Positions 10,096 through 20,795 of a DNA stretch of 64,000 nucleotides are shown here, in pieces. Every line of letters begins with the position of its first letter. The first letter of the stretch is position 1. The stretch is from contig NZ_KI911557.1 in assembly GCF_000515215.1 (NCBI RefSeq), forward strand, positions 1,054,001-1,118,000, written 5' to 3'. The notes below the pieces were generated by a model. That model ran no database searches, was not told the DNA's origin, and was given only the letters and a program-made list of their open reading frames with translations. A program made the translations under genes and the position numbers. This DNA is from Methylomonas sp. 11b (GTDB taxonomy: Bacteria; Pseudomonadota; Gammaproteobacteria; Methylococcales; Methylomonadaceae).

Positions 10096-12285
10096 TCACT
10101 GTTCATACATCGGCACTTTTCGGTGCTTAAAACTGGTTGCCGAGTCAATCAGACCCTGCACATCTAAAATTAAAGCTACATTACCGTCGCCCAACACAGT
10201 AGCGCCGGTAATACCTTTAAGTTTTTCGAAAACCCTGCCCAAAGGCTTGATGACAGTTTGATGCTCGCCATGCAATTCATCGACAACAAACCCGGCTTTG
10301 CTTTGCCCGAACTTGACCACCACCACGCTCTCGCGCTTCCTAGTGGTATCTTGGGAACCGTTCCGAAAGTAATCCGCTAAACGCAAATACGGTAAAACCT
10401 GGCCGCGTAAATTAATGTAATGCTGTAATTCATCAATTTCGCATTCGTTGGCATTCATCTCGATGCATTCGTCCACCATACTTAGAGGGATGATGTAGCG
10501 GTCCTGACCGGTACCTACCATAAAACCATCGATAATTGCCAGGGTCAGCGGTAAGCGTATGGAAATGGTGGTGCCCTCGCCTTCTACGCTGTCTATCTCG
10601 ACGGAGCCGCGTAAGGCTTCGATATTTTTTTTCACCACATCCATGCCGACACCGCGCCCGGATAAATTGGTGGCTTGATCCTTGGTGCTGAGTCCGGCGG
10701 CGAATATCAGATTGTGAATGTCTTGTTGGGACAAATCGTGATCGGGTTTAATCAAACCGTTAGCTAATGCTTTGGCGAGTATTCGCTCGCTGTTCAAACC
10801 AGCGCCGTCATCGGCGATTTGAATCACGATATGCCCGGATTCGTGGTAGGCATTGAGTTGCACCGTTCCTTGTGCCGGCTTACCAACGGCGAGCCGCTGC
10901 TCGGGACTTTCAATGCCGTGATCGAGGGCGTTGCGGATCAAATGCGTTAACGGATCGTTGATTTTTTCGACGACCGTTTTATCCAACTCGGTTTCGCCGC
11001 CGCTGATAAAAAGTTCGATGTCTTTATTCAATTCTTTACTAACGTCGCGCACCACCCGTTTAAACCGGGAAAAGGTTTCGCCGATTTGCACCATGCGCAA
11101 TTCCAATGCGGTATCGCGAATACTGCCGACTAAGGCATTCATGCTGGCGGCCACATCGCCGGCATCGCTGAGGCCATGCCGCTCAACGATCAAATTCATC
11201 GCCGCACTGGAAATCACCAGCTCACCGACCAAATTGATCAAATGGCCTAGTTTGGTGGCATCGACCCTAATGTAATTGGCTTCGCTTGCCAGTTTTTGTT
11301 TGGTCTGCTCCTGTTTTTTCAGCGCTTGATCGACCAATGGCTGCTGTACGACGTGTTGCTCGACCAGTATTTCGCCCAACGGTTTGCTGGGGGCTTCCTG
11401 TTCCGCATCAACACTCGCCTGCTGGCGTTGCAAGGCATGATTGACATCGTTTTGAGTCAGGGCGCCGACCTGCACCAGCATATCGCCCAAGCGCTTAACA
11501 TGATTGTCATCCTGAGCATTCAACAGATTTAGATATTCCTCTAGTTTGGAATTAGGCGGCAAAATTTTGATATCGCAATCGTCCGCGGCAAAATCAAACA
11601 CCGCCTCTATCGTCTGTTTATTCGCATCGCTCTGAAAAGCAATTTTGAAATGCAAATAGCAGCTTTCCGGATCCATGTCGTCACCGACCGGCATTTCCGA
11701 GGCTACGGTAAGAATTTGTTTAATCTCTCCCAAGGTGCGCAGATAGCGAATAAACGACAAGGGATCCATGCCGTTTCTGAAAGCATCTTTCTGAAACTCT
11801 AAAGAAATGAGCCAGTTGTCGTCCACCGATATTTCGCCGCCGCCTTCAATTTCCAGCTGGACAATATCGTCGCTCTGCTGCATGTCGGTCGTTTGCCGTC
11901 CGGTCAACTGCCGAATCAAACGTTCTCCGTCCGCCGCCAAACTCGCCGGTAATGCCGCGTCTTTCTGCGTCAAACAATGTTCGATCAATTTAGCCGTGTG
12001 ATCTTTGCTGTCCAATAATACAGAGATTAATTCCGCGTCGATATTGCGTTCACCGTTACGCACTTTATCCAGAACGGACTCGGCTTCGTGGGTAAAGCCC
12101 ACAATGACATTGAAGCCAAACAATCCGGAAGAGCCTTTGATGGTGTGCATGGCCCTGAACAAACTATTGATGGTTTCGCTATCGTCCGGTTTGCTCTCCA
12201 GAGACAACAAAGCGTCTTCCATATCCGTCAACAACTCTTCAGCCTCTTGGGCGAAAACCGTTAAGGCAGCATCAAATTCGCTCAT
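10096..12285 (-). CDS. cheA: chemotaxis histidine kinase CheA, with tandem MshEN-like motifs
   Basis: Receptor-controlled kinase of 729 aa. An Hpt domain with phospho-accepting H47 (HTIKGSSGLFGF) is followed by a spacer with no obvious CheY-binding P2 domain. Two motifs, RLGDMLVQVGALTQNDVNHA (about 263) and PLGEILVEQHVVQQPLVDQA (about 308), match the LGxxLVxxGxLxxxxLxxALxxQ pattern of MshEN/GspE-N domains. Dimerisation, HATPase (N, G1 DDGAGL and G2 GRGVGMDVV boxes) and a CheW-like regulatory domain complete it. The ATG at 12285 overlaps the stop of the STAS gene by 4 nt, which decides the start over a TTG 12 bases upstream. Confidence 0.94.
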   Translation of the reverse strand: MSEFDAALTVFAQEAEELLTDMEDALLSLESKPDDSETINSLFRAMHTIKGSSGLFGFNVIVGFTHEAESVLDKVRNGERNIDAELISVLLDSKDHTAKLIEHCLTQKDAALPASLAADGERLIRQLTGRQTTDMQQSDDIVQLEIEGGGEISVDDNWLISLEFQKDAFRNGMDPLSFIRYLRTLGEIKQILTVASEMPVGDDMDPESCYLHFKIAFQSDANKQTIEAVFDFAADDCDIKILPPNSKLEEYLNLLNAQDDNHVKRLGDMLVQVGALTQNDVNHALQRQQASVDAEQEAPSKPLGEILVEQHVVQQPLVDQALKKQEQTKQKLASEANYIRVDATKLGHLINLVGELVISSAAMNLIVERHGLSDAGDVAASMNALVGSIRDTALELRMVQIGETFSRFKRVVRDVSKELNKDIELFISGGETELDKTVVEKINDPLTHLIRNALDHGIESPEQRLAVGKPAQGTVQLNAYHESGHIVIQIADDGAGLNSERILAKALANGLIKPDHDLSQQDIHNLIFAAGLSTKDQATNLSGRGVGMDVVKKNIEALRGSVEIDSVEGEGTTISIRLPLTLAIIDGFMVGTGQDRYIIPLSMVDECIEMNANECEIDELQHYINLRGQVLPYLRLADYFRNGSQDTTRKRESVVVVKFGQSKAGFVVDELHGEHQTVIKPLGRVFEKLKGITGATVLGDGNVALILDVQGLIDSATSFKHRKVPMYEQ

Positions 12286-12614
12286 GATGATTTCCAATCT
12301 GCGGAGATTACGATAGGGTCCCCGAAATGCTTACTCAGGTTAAGCAGTTCCAACACTTCAACGACCGCCTCGCTATGTTGACTGAGGCTAAAGCTGATAT
12401 CGCGGCTAATGGCTTCCTGCTTCAGAAACATCAGTAATTGCAAACCGGCACTATCTATTTCAGTGACATCGGCAAGATCGATTTGCATGTCCTTAGCCGA
12501 GCTTAGATACTGGGATAGTGCTTGTTTGTGTTCAAGCACCGAATAAATAGTTAATTCACCCTGTATAGCTAGATGGGTGAAGCCGTTTTTTTGTTGTTTT
12601 AGTTGGATAGCCAA
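12282..12614 (-). CDS. STAS-domain protein (anti-sigma-factor-antagonist-like)
   Basis: A 110-aa single STAS domain with the central motif VTEIDSAGLQLLMFLKQEA, in which the serine at the phosphorylation position of SpoIIAA-type proteins is present. Proteins like this are common in chemotaxis operons between cheY and cheA; their role is poorly defined. The start is a TTG with GGGGAG 7 nt upstream. The stop overlaps the cheA start by 4 nt, so translation is probably coupled. Confidence 0.9.
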   Translation of the reverse strand: MAIQLKQQKNGFTHLAIQGELTIYSVLEHKQALSQYLSSAKDMQIDLADVTEIDSAGLQLLMFLKQEAISRDISFSLSQHSEAVVEVLELLNLSKHFGDPIVISADWKSS

Positions 12615-12645
12615 GGTTTTCTCCCCTTGTGCGGCGGAGTTGTTT

Positions 12646-13014
12646 TTAAGGCAACACCAATTTGGACACCGCGTCGAGTAAAGTGGGGGCCTGAAACGGT
12701 TTGGTCAGCCAGGCTTTCGCCCCTGCCGCCTTGCCAGCCTGCTTTTTATCGTCGGCGGCTTCGGTAGTCAGCATCATCATCGGAGTGAATTTGTAAGCCG
12801 CTAATTTTTTGGCTTCCGTAACAAAGGTTATGCCGTCCATATTCGGCATATTCACATCGGTGATGATCAGATTGATTTTTTGCCCGGTTAATTTACTCAG
12901 CGCATCCCGGCCGTCGCAGGCCTCGATCACATCGTAACCCGCGCCTTTAAGGGCAATACCGACAACCTGCCGGATGGATGCCGAATCATCAACAATCATG
13001 ATGGTTTTAGCCAT
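12646..13014 (-). CDS. cheY: CheY-type single-domain response regulator
   Basis: A 122-aa receiver domain with the acidic pair D9/D10, phospho-acceptor D53 (IITDVNMPNMDG), a threonine switch residue in MMMLTTEA and the conserved lysine in AWLTKPF. No output domain. It would take phosphate from CheA and act on the flagellar motor or on a pilus system. AAGGA precedes the ATG. It is the second gene of the operon. Confidence 0.94.
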   Translation of the reverse strand: MAKTIMIVDDSASIRQVVGIALKGAGYDVIEACDGRDALSKLTGQKINLIITDVNMPNMDGITFVTEAKKLAAYKFTPMMMLTTEAADDKKQAGKAAGAKAWLTKPFQAPTLLDAVSKLVLP

Positions 13015-13034
13015 TACTCAATCCTTCATTAAAT

Positions 13035-14243
13035 TTAGAAAAATGTAATCTCGTCGTTGGCGGAAGTACTTTGGTGACTCACTGCCGTCCCGGAAGAGTG
13101 ATTCAATAATTCTTCCGGCATCGTGTAACTGAGCTCCATTCGAGCCAAAGTTGCCCCGACATCCAGACTATTCGCTTGGCGCTCGCCGCTATTACGCGTA
13201 GCGTCCACCGCGCTTTGCAGGCTGTTTAGATTGTGTTCGACATGCGACAGCATTTGGCTGACCCGATCCTGAAACTGGAACGCCGTCAACACCGAGAAAA
13301 TTTCATCACGAATTTGCGCGCTGTTGCCACGCAATTGGTCCGCATCGTTTCTGAACATATCCAAGGCCACCCTTAAATCGTCCAGTGCGGTGCGGATGGC
13401 GTGTTCGGCATCGCGGATCGATTTGTCGTCCGAAGACCCGGATGCCTCGGACATTTTCAAGGTGGAGGCCATGGCTTTGTTGATATCGGCAATAGCGTGG
13501 CTGATCTTTTCCCCGGTAGACGACGAAAAACCGGCCAGTTTACGGACTTCATCGGCGACAACCGCAAAGCCGCGGCCATTTTCGCCTGCCCGTGCCGCTT
13601 CGATAGCGGCATTAAGCGCTAATAAATTGATTTGTTCGGCGACCTTGCGCACCTCCTGCGCCATGGTGTCCAGTTGACCGGTATGCGCGGACAGTTTACG
13701 AACCTCGTCGACCACCGCGTGCTCAACGTCTTGAATTTGACTTAAAACTTTTAGAACCGCAGTCAAGGCATCCCGGGTTTCGCTGAATAACACGTCGACA
13801 CTGCGGCCTTGACGGCTCTGCGCCCCACCGGAAATCAGTCTCTCCAATTGATTGACCATGGCGGCAAAGCGGCTGGTCAGCACGGTGATTTCCTGTTCGG
13901 TATGCGTTCTGGAGGTTTGTACTTGTCTGAGCAGAATGGGCACTACTTGCAGAAACAAACGCTCCAGCTCGATCGCGTATGCTTCAAGATCTTGCAGCTT
14001 TAAGTCTTCGTCGCCACGCCAAGCCTTATTAGCTTCATTCAGCACGGCTTGCTGCTTGTTGTACAAAGTAGACCCGACCAGAACGCCGGCAAAGCCAAGC
14101 GCAGCGGTGGCTCCCATGCTGATCAAACTGAAACCGGTTTGCACGCACGCTAACAATCCGCCTATCACTCCCAGCCCGACCGTCAACAGATAAAAACCAA
14201 GTGGACCGGGGCTTTTGGCTATAGGATAAGGTTTTCGAAGCAT
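13035..14243 (-). CDS. methyl-accepting chemotaxis-like protein, short membrane-anchored
   Basis: A 402-aa receptor-like protein. Two closely spaced hydrophobic segments at the N-terminus (about 16-35 and 38-58) leave almost no periplasmic domain, so any signal is likely sensed in or at the membrane or in the cytoplasm. A coiled coil with the standard hairpin tip [20 protein letters not shown] and [20 protein letters not shown] follows. It lacks HAMP. It heads the leftward che operon and is divergent from cheR across about 170 bp. Confidence 0.85.
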   Translation of the reverse strand: MLRKPYPIAKSPGPLGFYLLTVGLGVIGGLLACVQTGFSLISMGATAALGFAGVLVGSTLYNKQQAVLNEANKAWRGDEDLKLQDLEAYAIELERLFLQVVPILLRQVQTSRTHTEQEITVLTSRFAAMVNQLERLISGGAQSRQGRSVDVLFSETRDALTAVLKVLSQIQDVEHAVVDEVRKLSAHTGQLDTMAQEVRKVAEQINLLALNAAIEAARAGENGRGFAVVADEVRKLAGFSSSTGEKISHAIADINKAMASTLKMSEASGSSDDKSIRDAEHAIRTALDDLRVALDMFRNDADQLRGNSAQIRDEIFSVLTAFQFQDRVSQMLSHVEHNLNSLQSAVDATRNSGERQANSLDVGATLARMELSYTMPEELLNHSSGTAVSHQSTSANDEITFF

Positions 14244-14410
14244 GGGAATTCCGTTTGGGTTTTGGGTATGTTAAGGATAGTAGAGAGTTTTAGACTTGCA
14301 TTCAACCCAGTACCATCTTAGGTTTTTCGTTAATGTTAAGTTCTCAGCAATTCATGTAATTAATTACTGACATAATTGCTTCGTAAATCCTTACTAACGG
14401 AGAAGATTTT

Positions 14411-15217
14411 ATTAGCATAGCCCCTATCACGACCGAAGAATTCGAACGCTTCAGACGTCTGATTTACGACCATGCCGGCATCGCTCTGACACCGGAAAAG
14501 AAAATCATGGTAGCCAGCCGGCTAGCCAAGAGGCTCGACTATTACCAGCTGCATAATTACGGCGAATACTATCAGCTGGCTATCAGCCCCGATTATCCTC
14601 ATGAATTTCAAACGCTGGTCAACATTCTGACCACCAATGAAACCTATTTTTTTCGAGAACCCAAACATTTCGAATTCTTCCAGCAGCAGATTCTTAAACC
14701 TTGGCGCGGCGAGCAATTTCGGGTTTGGAGTGCGGCCAGCTCGACAGGAGAAGAAGCCTATACTTTAGCGATGGTACTGGCGGAGAACCTAGGCATGCGC
14801 AATTGGGAGATTTTCGGCTCCGATTTGAGTACCCGAGTGCTGGAAATTGCCCGTCAAGGCGTATACCCGCTGGACAGACTGGATCATATGGACAAACGTC
14901 TGCTAGAAAAATATTGTCTGAAGGGCGTGCGCAGCCAGGAAGGTTTTTTTCGCGTGGATAACAAACTGCGCAGCCGAGTCAAATTTGATCAGGTCAATCT
15001 GATGAGTTCACTGCCGCCAGCATTGGGTAGGTTCGAAGTGATTTTTCTGCGTAACGTTCTAATATATTTCGACCAAGACACCAAAAAACAGGTAGTCGAA
15101 CGGCTGATTACCGCCCTAAAGCCTGGCGGACATTTCATCATCAGTCATTCGGAAAGTCTGCATCGGGTCACCGAACAGTTACAAATGATCAAACCCTCGA
15201 TATACAGGAAACCATGA
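14411..15217 (+). CDS. cheR: chemotaxis methyltransferase CheR (apparent ATT start)
   Basis: Uses SAM to methylate receptor glutamates. The SAM-binding motif (VWSAASSTGEEAYTLAM), FFREPKHF and VIFLRNVLIYFD are clear. The first ATG in frame is at 14507, but the frame upstream encodes the conserved CheR N-terminal helix (ITTEEFERFRRLIYDHAGIA), and the open frame from the stop at 14384 contains no ATG, GTG or TTG before 14507. The best start is ATT 14411, with GGAG 8 nt upstream, giving 268 aa, the normal family length. A start at 14507 would remove 32 conserved residues. The gene overlaps cheD by 4 nt. Confidence 0.85.
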   Translation: MSIAPITTEEFERFRRLIYDHAGIALTPEKKIMVASRLAKRLDYYQLHNYGEYYQLAISPDYPHEFQTLVNILTTNETYFFREPKHFEFFQQQILKPWRGEQFRVWSAASSTGEEAYTLAMVLAENLGMRNWEIFGSDLSTRVLEIARQGVYPLDRLDHMDKRLLEKYCLKGVRSQEGFFRVDNKLRSRVKFDQVNLMSSLPPALGRFEVIFLRNVLIYFDQDTKKQVVERLITALKPGGHFIISHSESLHRVTEQLQMIKPSIYRKP

Positions 15218-15810
15218 AAGTCCTGCCCTTCAGAGATACCCAACGTATCGTCATCGACCCGGGCGAGTTCTATGCCTCCCGCAAACCGGAAGTCATTTCG
15301 ACGCTGTTGGGCTCTTGTGTGGCAGCCTGCCTATACGATCCGATCAATCGGGTATTTGGCATGAATCATTTTTTGCTGGCTTATCGCTCTCACTCCCACA
15401 ATGTACCTATCATTGAGTCCGAAGAAGGCCGCTACGGCATTTATGCGATGGAATTACTGATCAACGACATGATGAAACTCGGCGCCAACCGGCTGAATCT
15501 GCAAGCCAAATGTTTTGGTGGCGGCAACGTTTTAAAGCTGCGAGAAGACAAAAACCGCAAGGAAACCGTGGGCGATGTGAATGTTTTATTCATCAAAGAG
15601 TTTTTAAAAAAAGAAAACATTCCTATGCTTAGTGCCTGTCTCGGCGGCAATATCGGCAGAAACGTCCATTTCGTCGGTAGCGATTATTCGGTCTTTATCA
15701 AAAAAATCGACCACAATCAGCAACTGTCTCTCGAAAACGAAGAACGTCGCTATTGGAAGAAAAACATCGACGAACACGAAAAATCCAGAAGCAATGCCGA
15801 ATTCTGGTAA
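15214..15810 (+). CDS. cheD: chemoreceptor glutamine deamidase CheD
   Basis: Deamidates receptor glutamines and can interact with CheC/CheY in other bacteria. The 198-aa product has the catalytic cysteine in [14 protein letters not shown] (C35) and the histidine in GMNHFLLAY (H52), followed by [12 protein letters not shown]. It starts on an ATG overlapping the cheR stop, so cheR and cheD are translationally coupled. No cheC was seen in the window. Confidence 0.93.
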   Translation: MKVLPFRDTQRIVIDPGEFYASRKPEVISTLLGSCVAACLYDPINRVFGMNHFLLAYRSHSHNVPIIESEEGRYGIYAMELLINDMMKLGANRLNLQAKCFGGGNVLKLREDKNRKETVGDVNVLFIKEFLKKENIPMLSACLGGNIGRNVHFVGSDYSVFIKKIDHNQQLSLENEERRYWKKNIDEHEKSRSNAEFW

Positions 15811-15848
15811 CCGGTTCAAGACCACTAACAGGCAAACCCAAGGACACT

Positions 15849-16943
15849 ATGACAGACACAAAAGTATTTATTGTCGACGACTCTGCGGTGGTACGGCAGG
15901 TTTTGACCGGCTTGCTCGACAGCCTGCCGGGCATCAAAGTGATTGGCGCCGCGCCGGATCCGATCTTTGCCTTGACCCGCATGGAAAAAGACTGGCCGGA
16001 TGTCATTATCCTGGACATCGAAATGCCGCGCATGGACGGTATCACGTTCCTGAAGAAGCTGATGCATGAACATCCTACCCCGGTGGTGATCTGCTCGACG
16101 CTGACCGCCAAAGGCGCGGAAGTCACAATGCAAGCTATGAGTGCCGGTGCCGTTGACATCATCACCAAACCCACCGTTAACCTGAAAGGCTTTCTGCAAG
16201 ACTCGAAAACGCTGCTGGCCGATGCGATTAAAGGTGCTTCGCATGCCAGACTAAAAAAATCGGCGGCCCCAATCGGCAAGCCCGTGGATGGCAGCCCGAA
16301 ATTAACTGCCGACGCAGTGATTTCCCCAACAAGCTTGATCTCGATGACGGAAACCACCGACCGCGTCGTCGCCATCGGCACTTCAACCGGCGGCACCCAG
16401 GCTTTGGAATACGTGTTGACGCGGCTACCCCGCACCACGCCGGGTATCGTCATCGTCCAGCACATGCCGGAGGCATTTACCGCCGCATTCGCCAAACGGC
16501 TGGACAGCCTATGCCAGATCACTGTGAAGGAAGCCGAGCAAAATGACCGGGTGATTCCCGGACTGGCCTTGATCGCGCCAGGAGGTAAACACATGTTGTT
16601 ACGGCGCAGCGGTGCGCAATACCGGGTAGAAATCAAGGATGGCCCGCTAGTGAGCCGCCACCGTCCCTCGGTGGACGTGCTATTCCGTTCCGCTGCGCAA
16701 GCGGCCGGCAAAAATGTGCTGGGCGTAATTATGACCGGCATGGGCGACGACGGCGCACACGGCATGAAGGAATTGCACGATACAGGGGCGCTGTGCATAG
16801 CCCAAGATGAGGTTAGTTGCGTGGTCTACGGCATGCCCAAGGAAGCAGTGAAGCTGGGTGGCACGGATGGTGAGCTTCCGTTATCAGCTATCCCCAACTT
16901 GATTATACAGTCGCCGAACCGGGCGAAATTCTTGAAAGGTTAA
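15849..16943 (+). CDS. cheB: chemotaxis methylesterase/deamidase CheB
   Basis: Two-domain response regulator (364 aa) that removes methyl groups from receptors when phosphorylated. The receiver domain has D10/D11, D56 ([11 protein letters not shown]) and STLTAKG. The C-terminal methylesterase domain shows the catalytic serine in [10 protein letters not shown], histidine in VQHMPEAFT and aspartate in [12 protein letters not shown]. The ATG at 15849 follows AAGGA. It is 38 bp after cheD and converges on the sugar transporter with only a 13-bp gap. Confidence 0.96.
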   Translation: MTDTKVFIVDDSAVVRQVLTGLLDSLPGIKVIGAAPDPIFALTRMEKDWPDVIILDIEMPRMDGITFLKKLMHEHPTPVVICSTLTAKGAEVTMQAMSAGAVDIITKPTVNLKGFLQDSKTLLADAIKGASHARLKKSAAPIGKPVDGSPKLTADAVISPTSLISMTETTDRVVAIGTSTGGTQALEYVLTRLPRTTPGIVIVQHMPEAFTAAFAKRLDSLCQITVKEAEQNDRVIPGLALIAPGGKHMLLRRSGAQYRVEIKDGPLVSRHRPSVDVLFRSAAQAAGKNVLGVIMTGMGDDGAHGMKELHDTGALCIAQDEVSCVVYGMPKEAVKLGGTDGELPLSAIPNLIIQSPNRAKFLKG

Positions 16944-16956
16944 AGAGCAGGTTTAA

Positions 16957-18213
16957 TTACAACTGGCGGCAACGATAACCGTAAAAGGCGATGTACAGAT
17001 AGCACGTTAAAGGGATAAAAAAAGCGTGCTGAATGCCAATATGATCGGCAAACGCGCCTTGCAGCAGGGGTAAAATAGCCCCCCCAACGATGGCGGCACA
17101 GAGAATGCCGGAACCTTGGCCGGTATGGCTGCCCAAGCCGGTTAAAGCCAGCGAAAAGATGGTGGGAAACATGATGGAATTGCACAAACCCACCGCTAGT
17201 ATCGTAAGCATCGCCTGCGTACCGCTGCCCAGCATCGTCGCCAATACTAAAGCTGCCGCGGCCAAGGCGTTAAACGCCAGCACCTTGCCGGGATGGATTT
17301 TCTGCATCACCGCCGAACCGATAAACCGGCCGACCATCGCCCCACCCCAGTAAAACGACACGTATTTGCCGGCATCCTGCTCAGCCAAACCGGCGATATC
17401 CGGCTCGCCGAGAAAGTTAACCAGAAAACTGCCAATCGACACTTCACCACCCACATAGACAAAAATCGCCACGGCGCCCAATACCAAATGCGAATATTGC
17501 CAGGCACTGCCGCCCTCTGCGTGCGCGCCACCAGCCTCGGCTTGCTGATTAATCTTCGGCAACTTCAGCATAGCAAACACTGCGGCCATTAAGAACAAGA
17601 CTGCCGCCAGAAATAAATACGGATTCTGCACCGCCGCAGCTTCCGCCGCTTGATAAGCCGACAATTGCTCAGCGTCCAGCAGTTTTATCTCCTCCGCGCT
17701 TTTTACCGCATTAGACAAAATAAACAACGCCCCAAAATACGGCGCTAGTGTGGTACCCAAGGAATTGAAGGCCTGGGTCAAGGTCAAGCGGCTGGACGCG
17801 GTGTGCGGATCGCCCAACACTGTCACATACGGATTAGCGGAAACCTGCAACAAAGTAATCCCGGAAGCCAGCACAAAAAACGCTCCCAAAAACAAAGGGT
17901 ACGAATGCAGCCCCGCCGCCGGATAAAACAGTAAACAACCGCAACCGGCAATCGCCAAACCCACGATGATACCGCCCTTGTAATCGATTTTTTCCACCAG
18001 ATAACCGCTGGGCACCGACATCAAAAAATAAGCGGTGAAGAAACAAAACTGGATCAACATCGCCTGGGTATAGCTCAGCGTAAACACCGCCTTTAAATGC
18101 GGAATCAGGATGTCGTTAAGACACGTAATAAAGCCCCAAATAAAAAACAGCGAGGTCAGAATAGCTAACGAGCCCGTATATGACTGTCTACCTTGGTTTT
18201 GTTGATCCGGCAT
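16957..18213 (-). CDS. FucP/GluP-type sugar MFS transporter
   Basis: Twelve-helix proton-coupled sugar permease of 418 aa in the inner membrane. The N-terminal [19 protein letters not shown] and the [11 protein letters not shown] motif place it in the fucose/glucose-galactose (FucP/GluP) family; glucose or galactose is the likely substrate. It lies 21 bp downstream of the GH3 beta-glucosidase on the same strand, which suggests that sugar released by the hydrolase is taken up by this porter. Confidence 0.88.
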   Translation of the reverse strand: MPDQQNQGRQSYTGSLAILTSLFFIWGFITCLNDILIPHLKAVFTLSYTQAMLIQFCFFTAYFLMSVPSGYLVEKIDYKGGIIVGLAIAGCGCLLFYPAAGLHSYPLFLGAFFVLASGITLLQVSANPYVTVLGDPHTASSRLTLTQAFNSLGTTLAPYFGALFILSNAVKSAEEIKLLDAEQLSAYQAAEAAAVQNPYLFLAAVLFLMAAVFAMLKLPKINQQAEAGGAHAEGGSAWQYSHLVLGAVAIFVYVGGEVSIGSFLVNFLGEPDIAGLAEQDAGKYVSFYWGGAMVGRFIGSAVMQKIHPGKVLAFNALAAAALVLATMLGSGTQAMLTILAVGLCNSIMFPTIFSLALTGLGSHTGQGSGILCAAIVGGAILPLLQGAFADHIGIQHAFFIPLTCYLYIAFYGYRCRQL

Positions 18214-18234
18214 GAGTTAATCCCGCAAATTGAT

Positions 18235-20517
18235 TTAGGGTTTGGCAACGTGGAAACGTGCGACTTCATTACCGACCATCACCTCAAACTCCCCCGGCTC
18301 GACGATGCGCCGCATATCTACACCAATAAAGGACATATCCTGCGGCGTTAAGCTAAATTGTAAGGTCTGCTCCGCGCCGGGTTTTAACTCGACCTTTTTA
18401 AACGCCTTTAACTGTTTCACCGGCCGCGACACCGAAGCCGCGACATCATGCAGATACACCATCACGGTTTCCTTACCGGTCAGCCCGCCGGTATTTTTCA
18501 CCTTAACGGTCACATCGATATTCTCGCCCATCGCAATGCTATCTTTGCTCAGACGCAGACCGCTGGTCTGGAACGTGGTGTAACTCAAACCGTGGCCGAA
18601 CGGATACAGCGGTCGATACTGATTGGTCTCGAATGCCTCTATAGGCTTGTGGTCGTACATCACGATATCGTTGCTATCGCGCGGATAGGAAATCGGCAAT
18701 TTGCCGCTGGGATTGGTATCTCCGAACAAAATATCGGCCATCGCCGCCCCGCCTTCCATGCCCGGCAAAAAGCCCAACACCACGGCCTGCGCCTTGTTAG
18801 CTATTTCGGTGATGATACGCGGCCTACCGCCGAACGTGACTAGAATGACCGGCTTGCCGATTTCGAATATCGCTCTAGCCAGTTGCAATTGCACCGGATC
18901 GAGATGCAAGGATTCGATATTGCCCTCGGTTTCGGTGTAGGTTTTTTCGCCTAGCGCCAAAATCACCACATCGTGCTGACGCGCCTGAGTCACTGCCTGC
19001 TCGATATTAATTTCGTCGCTGAAATTTTTCCCGCCCACGTAAGTGACTTTACCGCTGGTTTTTTGCTGCAGGGCCTGTAACAAAGTCGGCTTGTCTTTTG
19101 GATACAAATGTTCGGCGGCACCCTGCCAGGTGATGGTCCAACCGCCGTTCATCACGCTTAACAAATTCGCGGTCGGCCCGGTCACCAGAATACTGGCGTG
19201 CTTGCTCAAGGGTAAAATATGCTGCTCGTTTTTCGCCAAGATGATTGCTTCCCGCGCCGCTTGCCGATTGGCAGCGACCGCGTCTTCAGCGACAAAATTG
19301 CCTTTTACAGCCAGCGCCGGCTCGCGTCTTTCAAACAAACCGCTTTGATACTTCACCCGCAAGATCCGCGATACCGCTTCGTCGATGCGAGTCATCGGCA
19401 CTTCGCCGGATTTAGCTAAATCCAACAGCAAATCGTAAAACGAGTAATCGAACGGCACCATACTCATATCAATGCCGGCCATTACCGCCATCTTCACCGC
19501 TTCGCGCGGGGAGGCAGCCAGTTTGTCGCGGGTATATAAGCGGCTGATGTCGGCCCAATCGGACACAGTAAAGCCTTTAAAACCCATCTCGCCGCGCAAA
19601 ATGGTATTTAGGTAATGATGGTTGACGTGCCCGGGAATACCGTCCACTTCAGCAGAGTTGATCATCACGGTCGGCGCTCCGGCTTTTACACCGGCCTCGA
19701 AGCCGGGCAGAAAATATTCGCGTAACGCCCGTTCGCCTATCCAGGCCGGAGTGCGGTCCTTGCCGTTTAAGGGATAGCTATAGCCGACATAATGCTTCAA
19801 ACAGGTTGGTGCTTTGTCCGCTGCCGCAAAATCGTCGCCGTGGTGGCCTTTGATATAGGCACTACCCATCGTCACCGCCAAATGCACGTCCTCGCCATAG
19901 GTTTCCCACAAGCGCGGCCACAGCGGTTGCCGGCCGATGTCCATCACTGGCATGAAATTCCAATCCAAACCCGACGCCTTGACTTCGCGGGCAGTAACTT
20001 CGCCTTCCTTGAAAGCCAAATCCGGATTAAACGTTGCCGCCATGCTGATAGCTTGCGGGAACAGTACCGCGTTTTCGGTATAGGTAGCGCCATGAATTGC
20101 ATCGATACCGTAGAGCACTGGAATTTTCAACCGGGTTTTCGCGGCCACCTCGCGAATCGCTTGGGTCATCCGCCGCCATTTTTCGATGGGCTGGGTCTGA
20201 TTATTCGGCGTGGTTGGGGTGTTCAAAATCGAACCTATATGCCGGTTTAGTATGGCATCTTCCAGTTTGGCCTGATCAATCGGATTATCGGCAATCTCGC
20301 CGTTCACTACCGAAACGACGCTGAAGTCGATCTGGGTCATCTGCCCGACTTTTTCTTCCAGGCTCATTTGACCCAATAAGGCCTGGACCTGCGTTTCAAC
20401 ATAGTCGTTTGTTTCTTGTGCACTCACGCCGGACTCCAACGCCACGAATAGGAAAAGAATTAAAAAAGCTAATTTTGTTTTCAAGAGATTTGCTTGGTTT
20501 GAATGATGCCCGCTCAA
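18235..20517 (-). CDS. bglX: periplasmic GH3 beta-glucosidase (BglX-like)
   Basis: Secreted glycoside hydrolase of about 760 aa. A signal peptide (KLAFLILFLFVALESGVSAQ) is followed by the (beta/alpha)8 domain with the nucleophile loop GFTVSDWADI, the alpha/beta sandwich (GEKTYTETEGN) and a C-terminal fibronectin-III-like domain. Order and length match BglX. The start is uncertain: TTG at 20517 has no good site, and TTG at 20484 would give a more typical signal peptide. It pairs with the sugar porter downstream. Confidence 0.9.
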   Translation of the reverse strand: MSGHHSNQANLLKTKLAFLILFLFVALESGVSAQETNDYVETQVQALLGQMSLEEKVGQMTQIDFSVVSVVNGEIADNPIDQAKLEDAILNRHIGSILNTPTTPNNQTQPIEKWRRMTQAIREVAAKTRLKIPVLYGIDAIHGATYTENAVLFPQAISMAATFNPDLAFKEGEVTAREVKASGLDWNFMPVMDIGRQPLWPRLWETYGEDVHLAVTMGSAYIKGHHGDDFAAADKAPTCLKHYVGYSYPLNGKDRTPAWIGERALREYFLPGFEAGVKAGAPTVMINSAEVDGIPGHVNHHYLNTILRGEMGFKGFTVSDWADISRLYTRDKLAASPREAVKMAVMAGIDMSMVPFDYSFYDLLLDLAKSGEVPMTRIDEAVSRILRVKYQSGLFERREPALAVKGNFVAEDAVAANRQAAREAIILAKNEQHILPLSKHASILVTGPTANLLSVMNGGWTITWQGAAEHLYPKDKPTLLQALQQKTSGKVTYVGGKNFSDEINIEQAVTQARQHDVVILALGEKTYTETEGNIESLHLDPVQLQLARAIFEIGKPVILVTFGGRPRIITEIANKAQAVVLGFLPGMEGGAAMADILFGDTNPSGKLPISYPRDSNDIVMYDHKPIEAFETNQYRPLYPFGHGLSYTTFQTSGLRLSKDSIAMGENIDVTVKVKNTGGLTGKETVMVYLHDVAASVSRPVKQLKAFKKVELKPGAEQTLQFSLTPQDMSFIGVDMRRIVEPGEFEVMVGNEVARFHVAKP

Positions 20518-20795
20518 TCGATTTTTATACCTGACTTACGCATGGCAAAAGTCTGGTCAAACATAGCAAGGCGCTCGCAATTATTGATAAAAAGAAATAG
20601 TTACAACTCCGCGAACCACTAAAAATCTGCCCCCTCCTGATAAGAGGGACGCTGGTGTAGCATGCTGAATAGTTACAAAAAAACTCAAGCTGAGATTTTC
20701 GCCACGCTATAACCGAGCTGCCGGGATAGTGTATCCAGACCAGACGGCGATGTCCTTCATTTTATGACAGCCGCGCCACAAAGAATGTGTCGGCG

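Noticed and set aside
14507..15217. cheR starting at the first ATG
   Set aside because: This would remove the conserved N-terminal helix that is encoded upstream in the same open frame.
15698..16798. 366-codon open frame opposite cheB
   Set aside because: Long but a composition-driven shadow; cheD and cheB on the plus strand are unambiguous.
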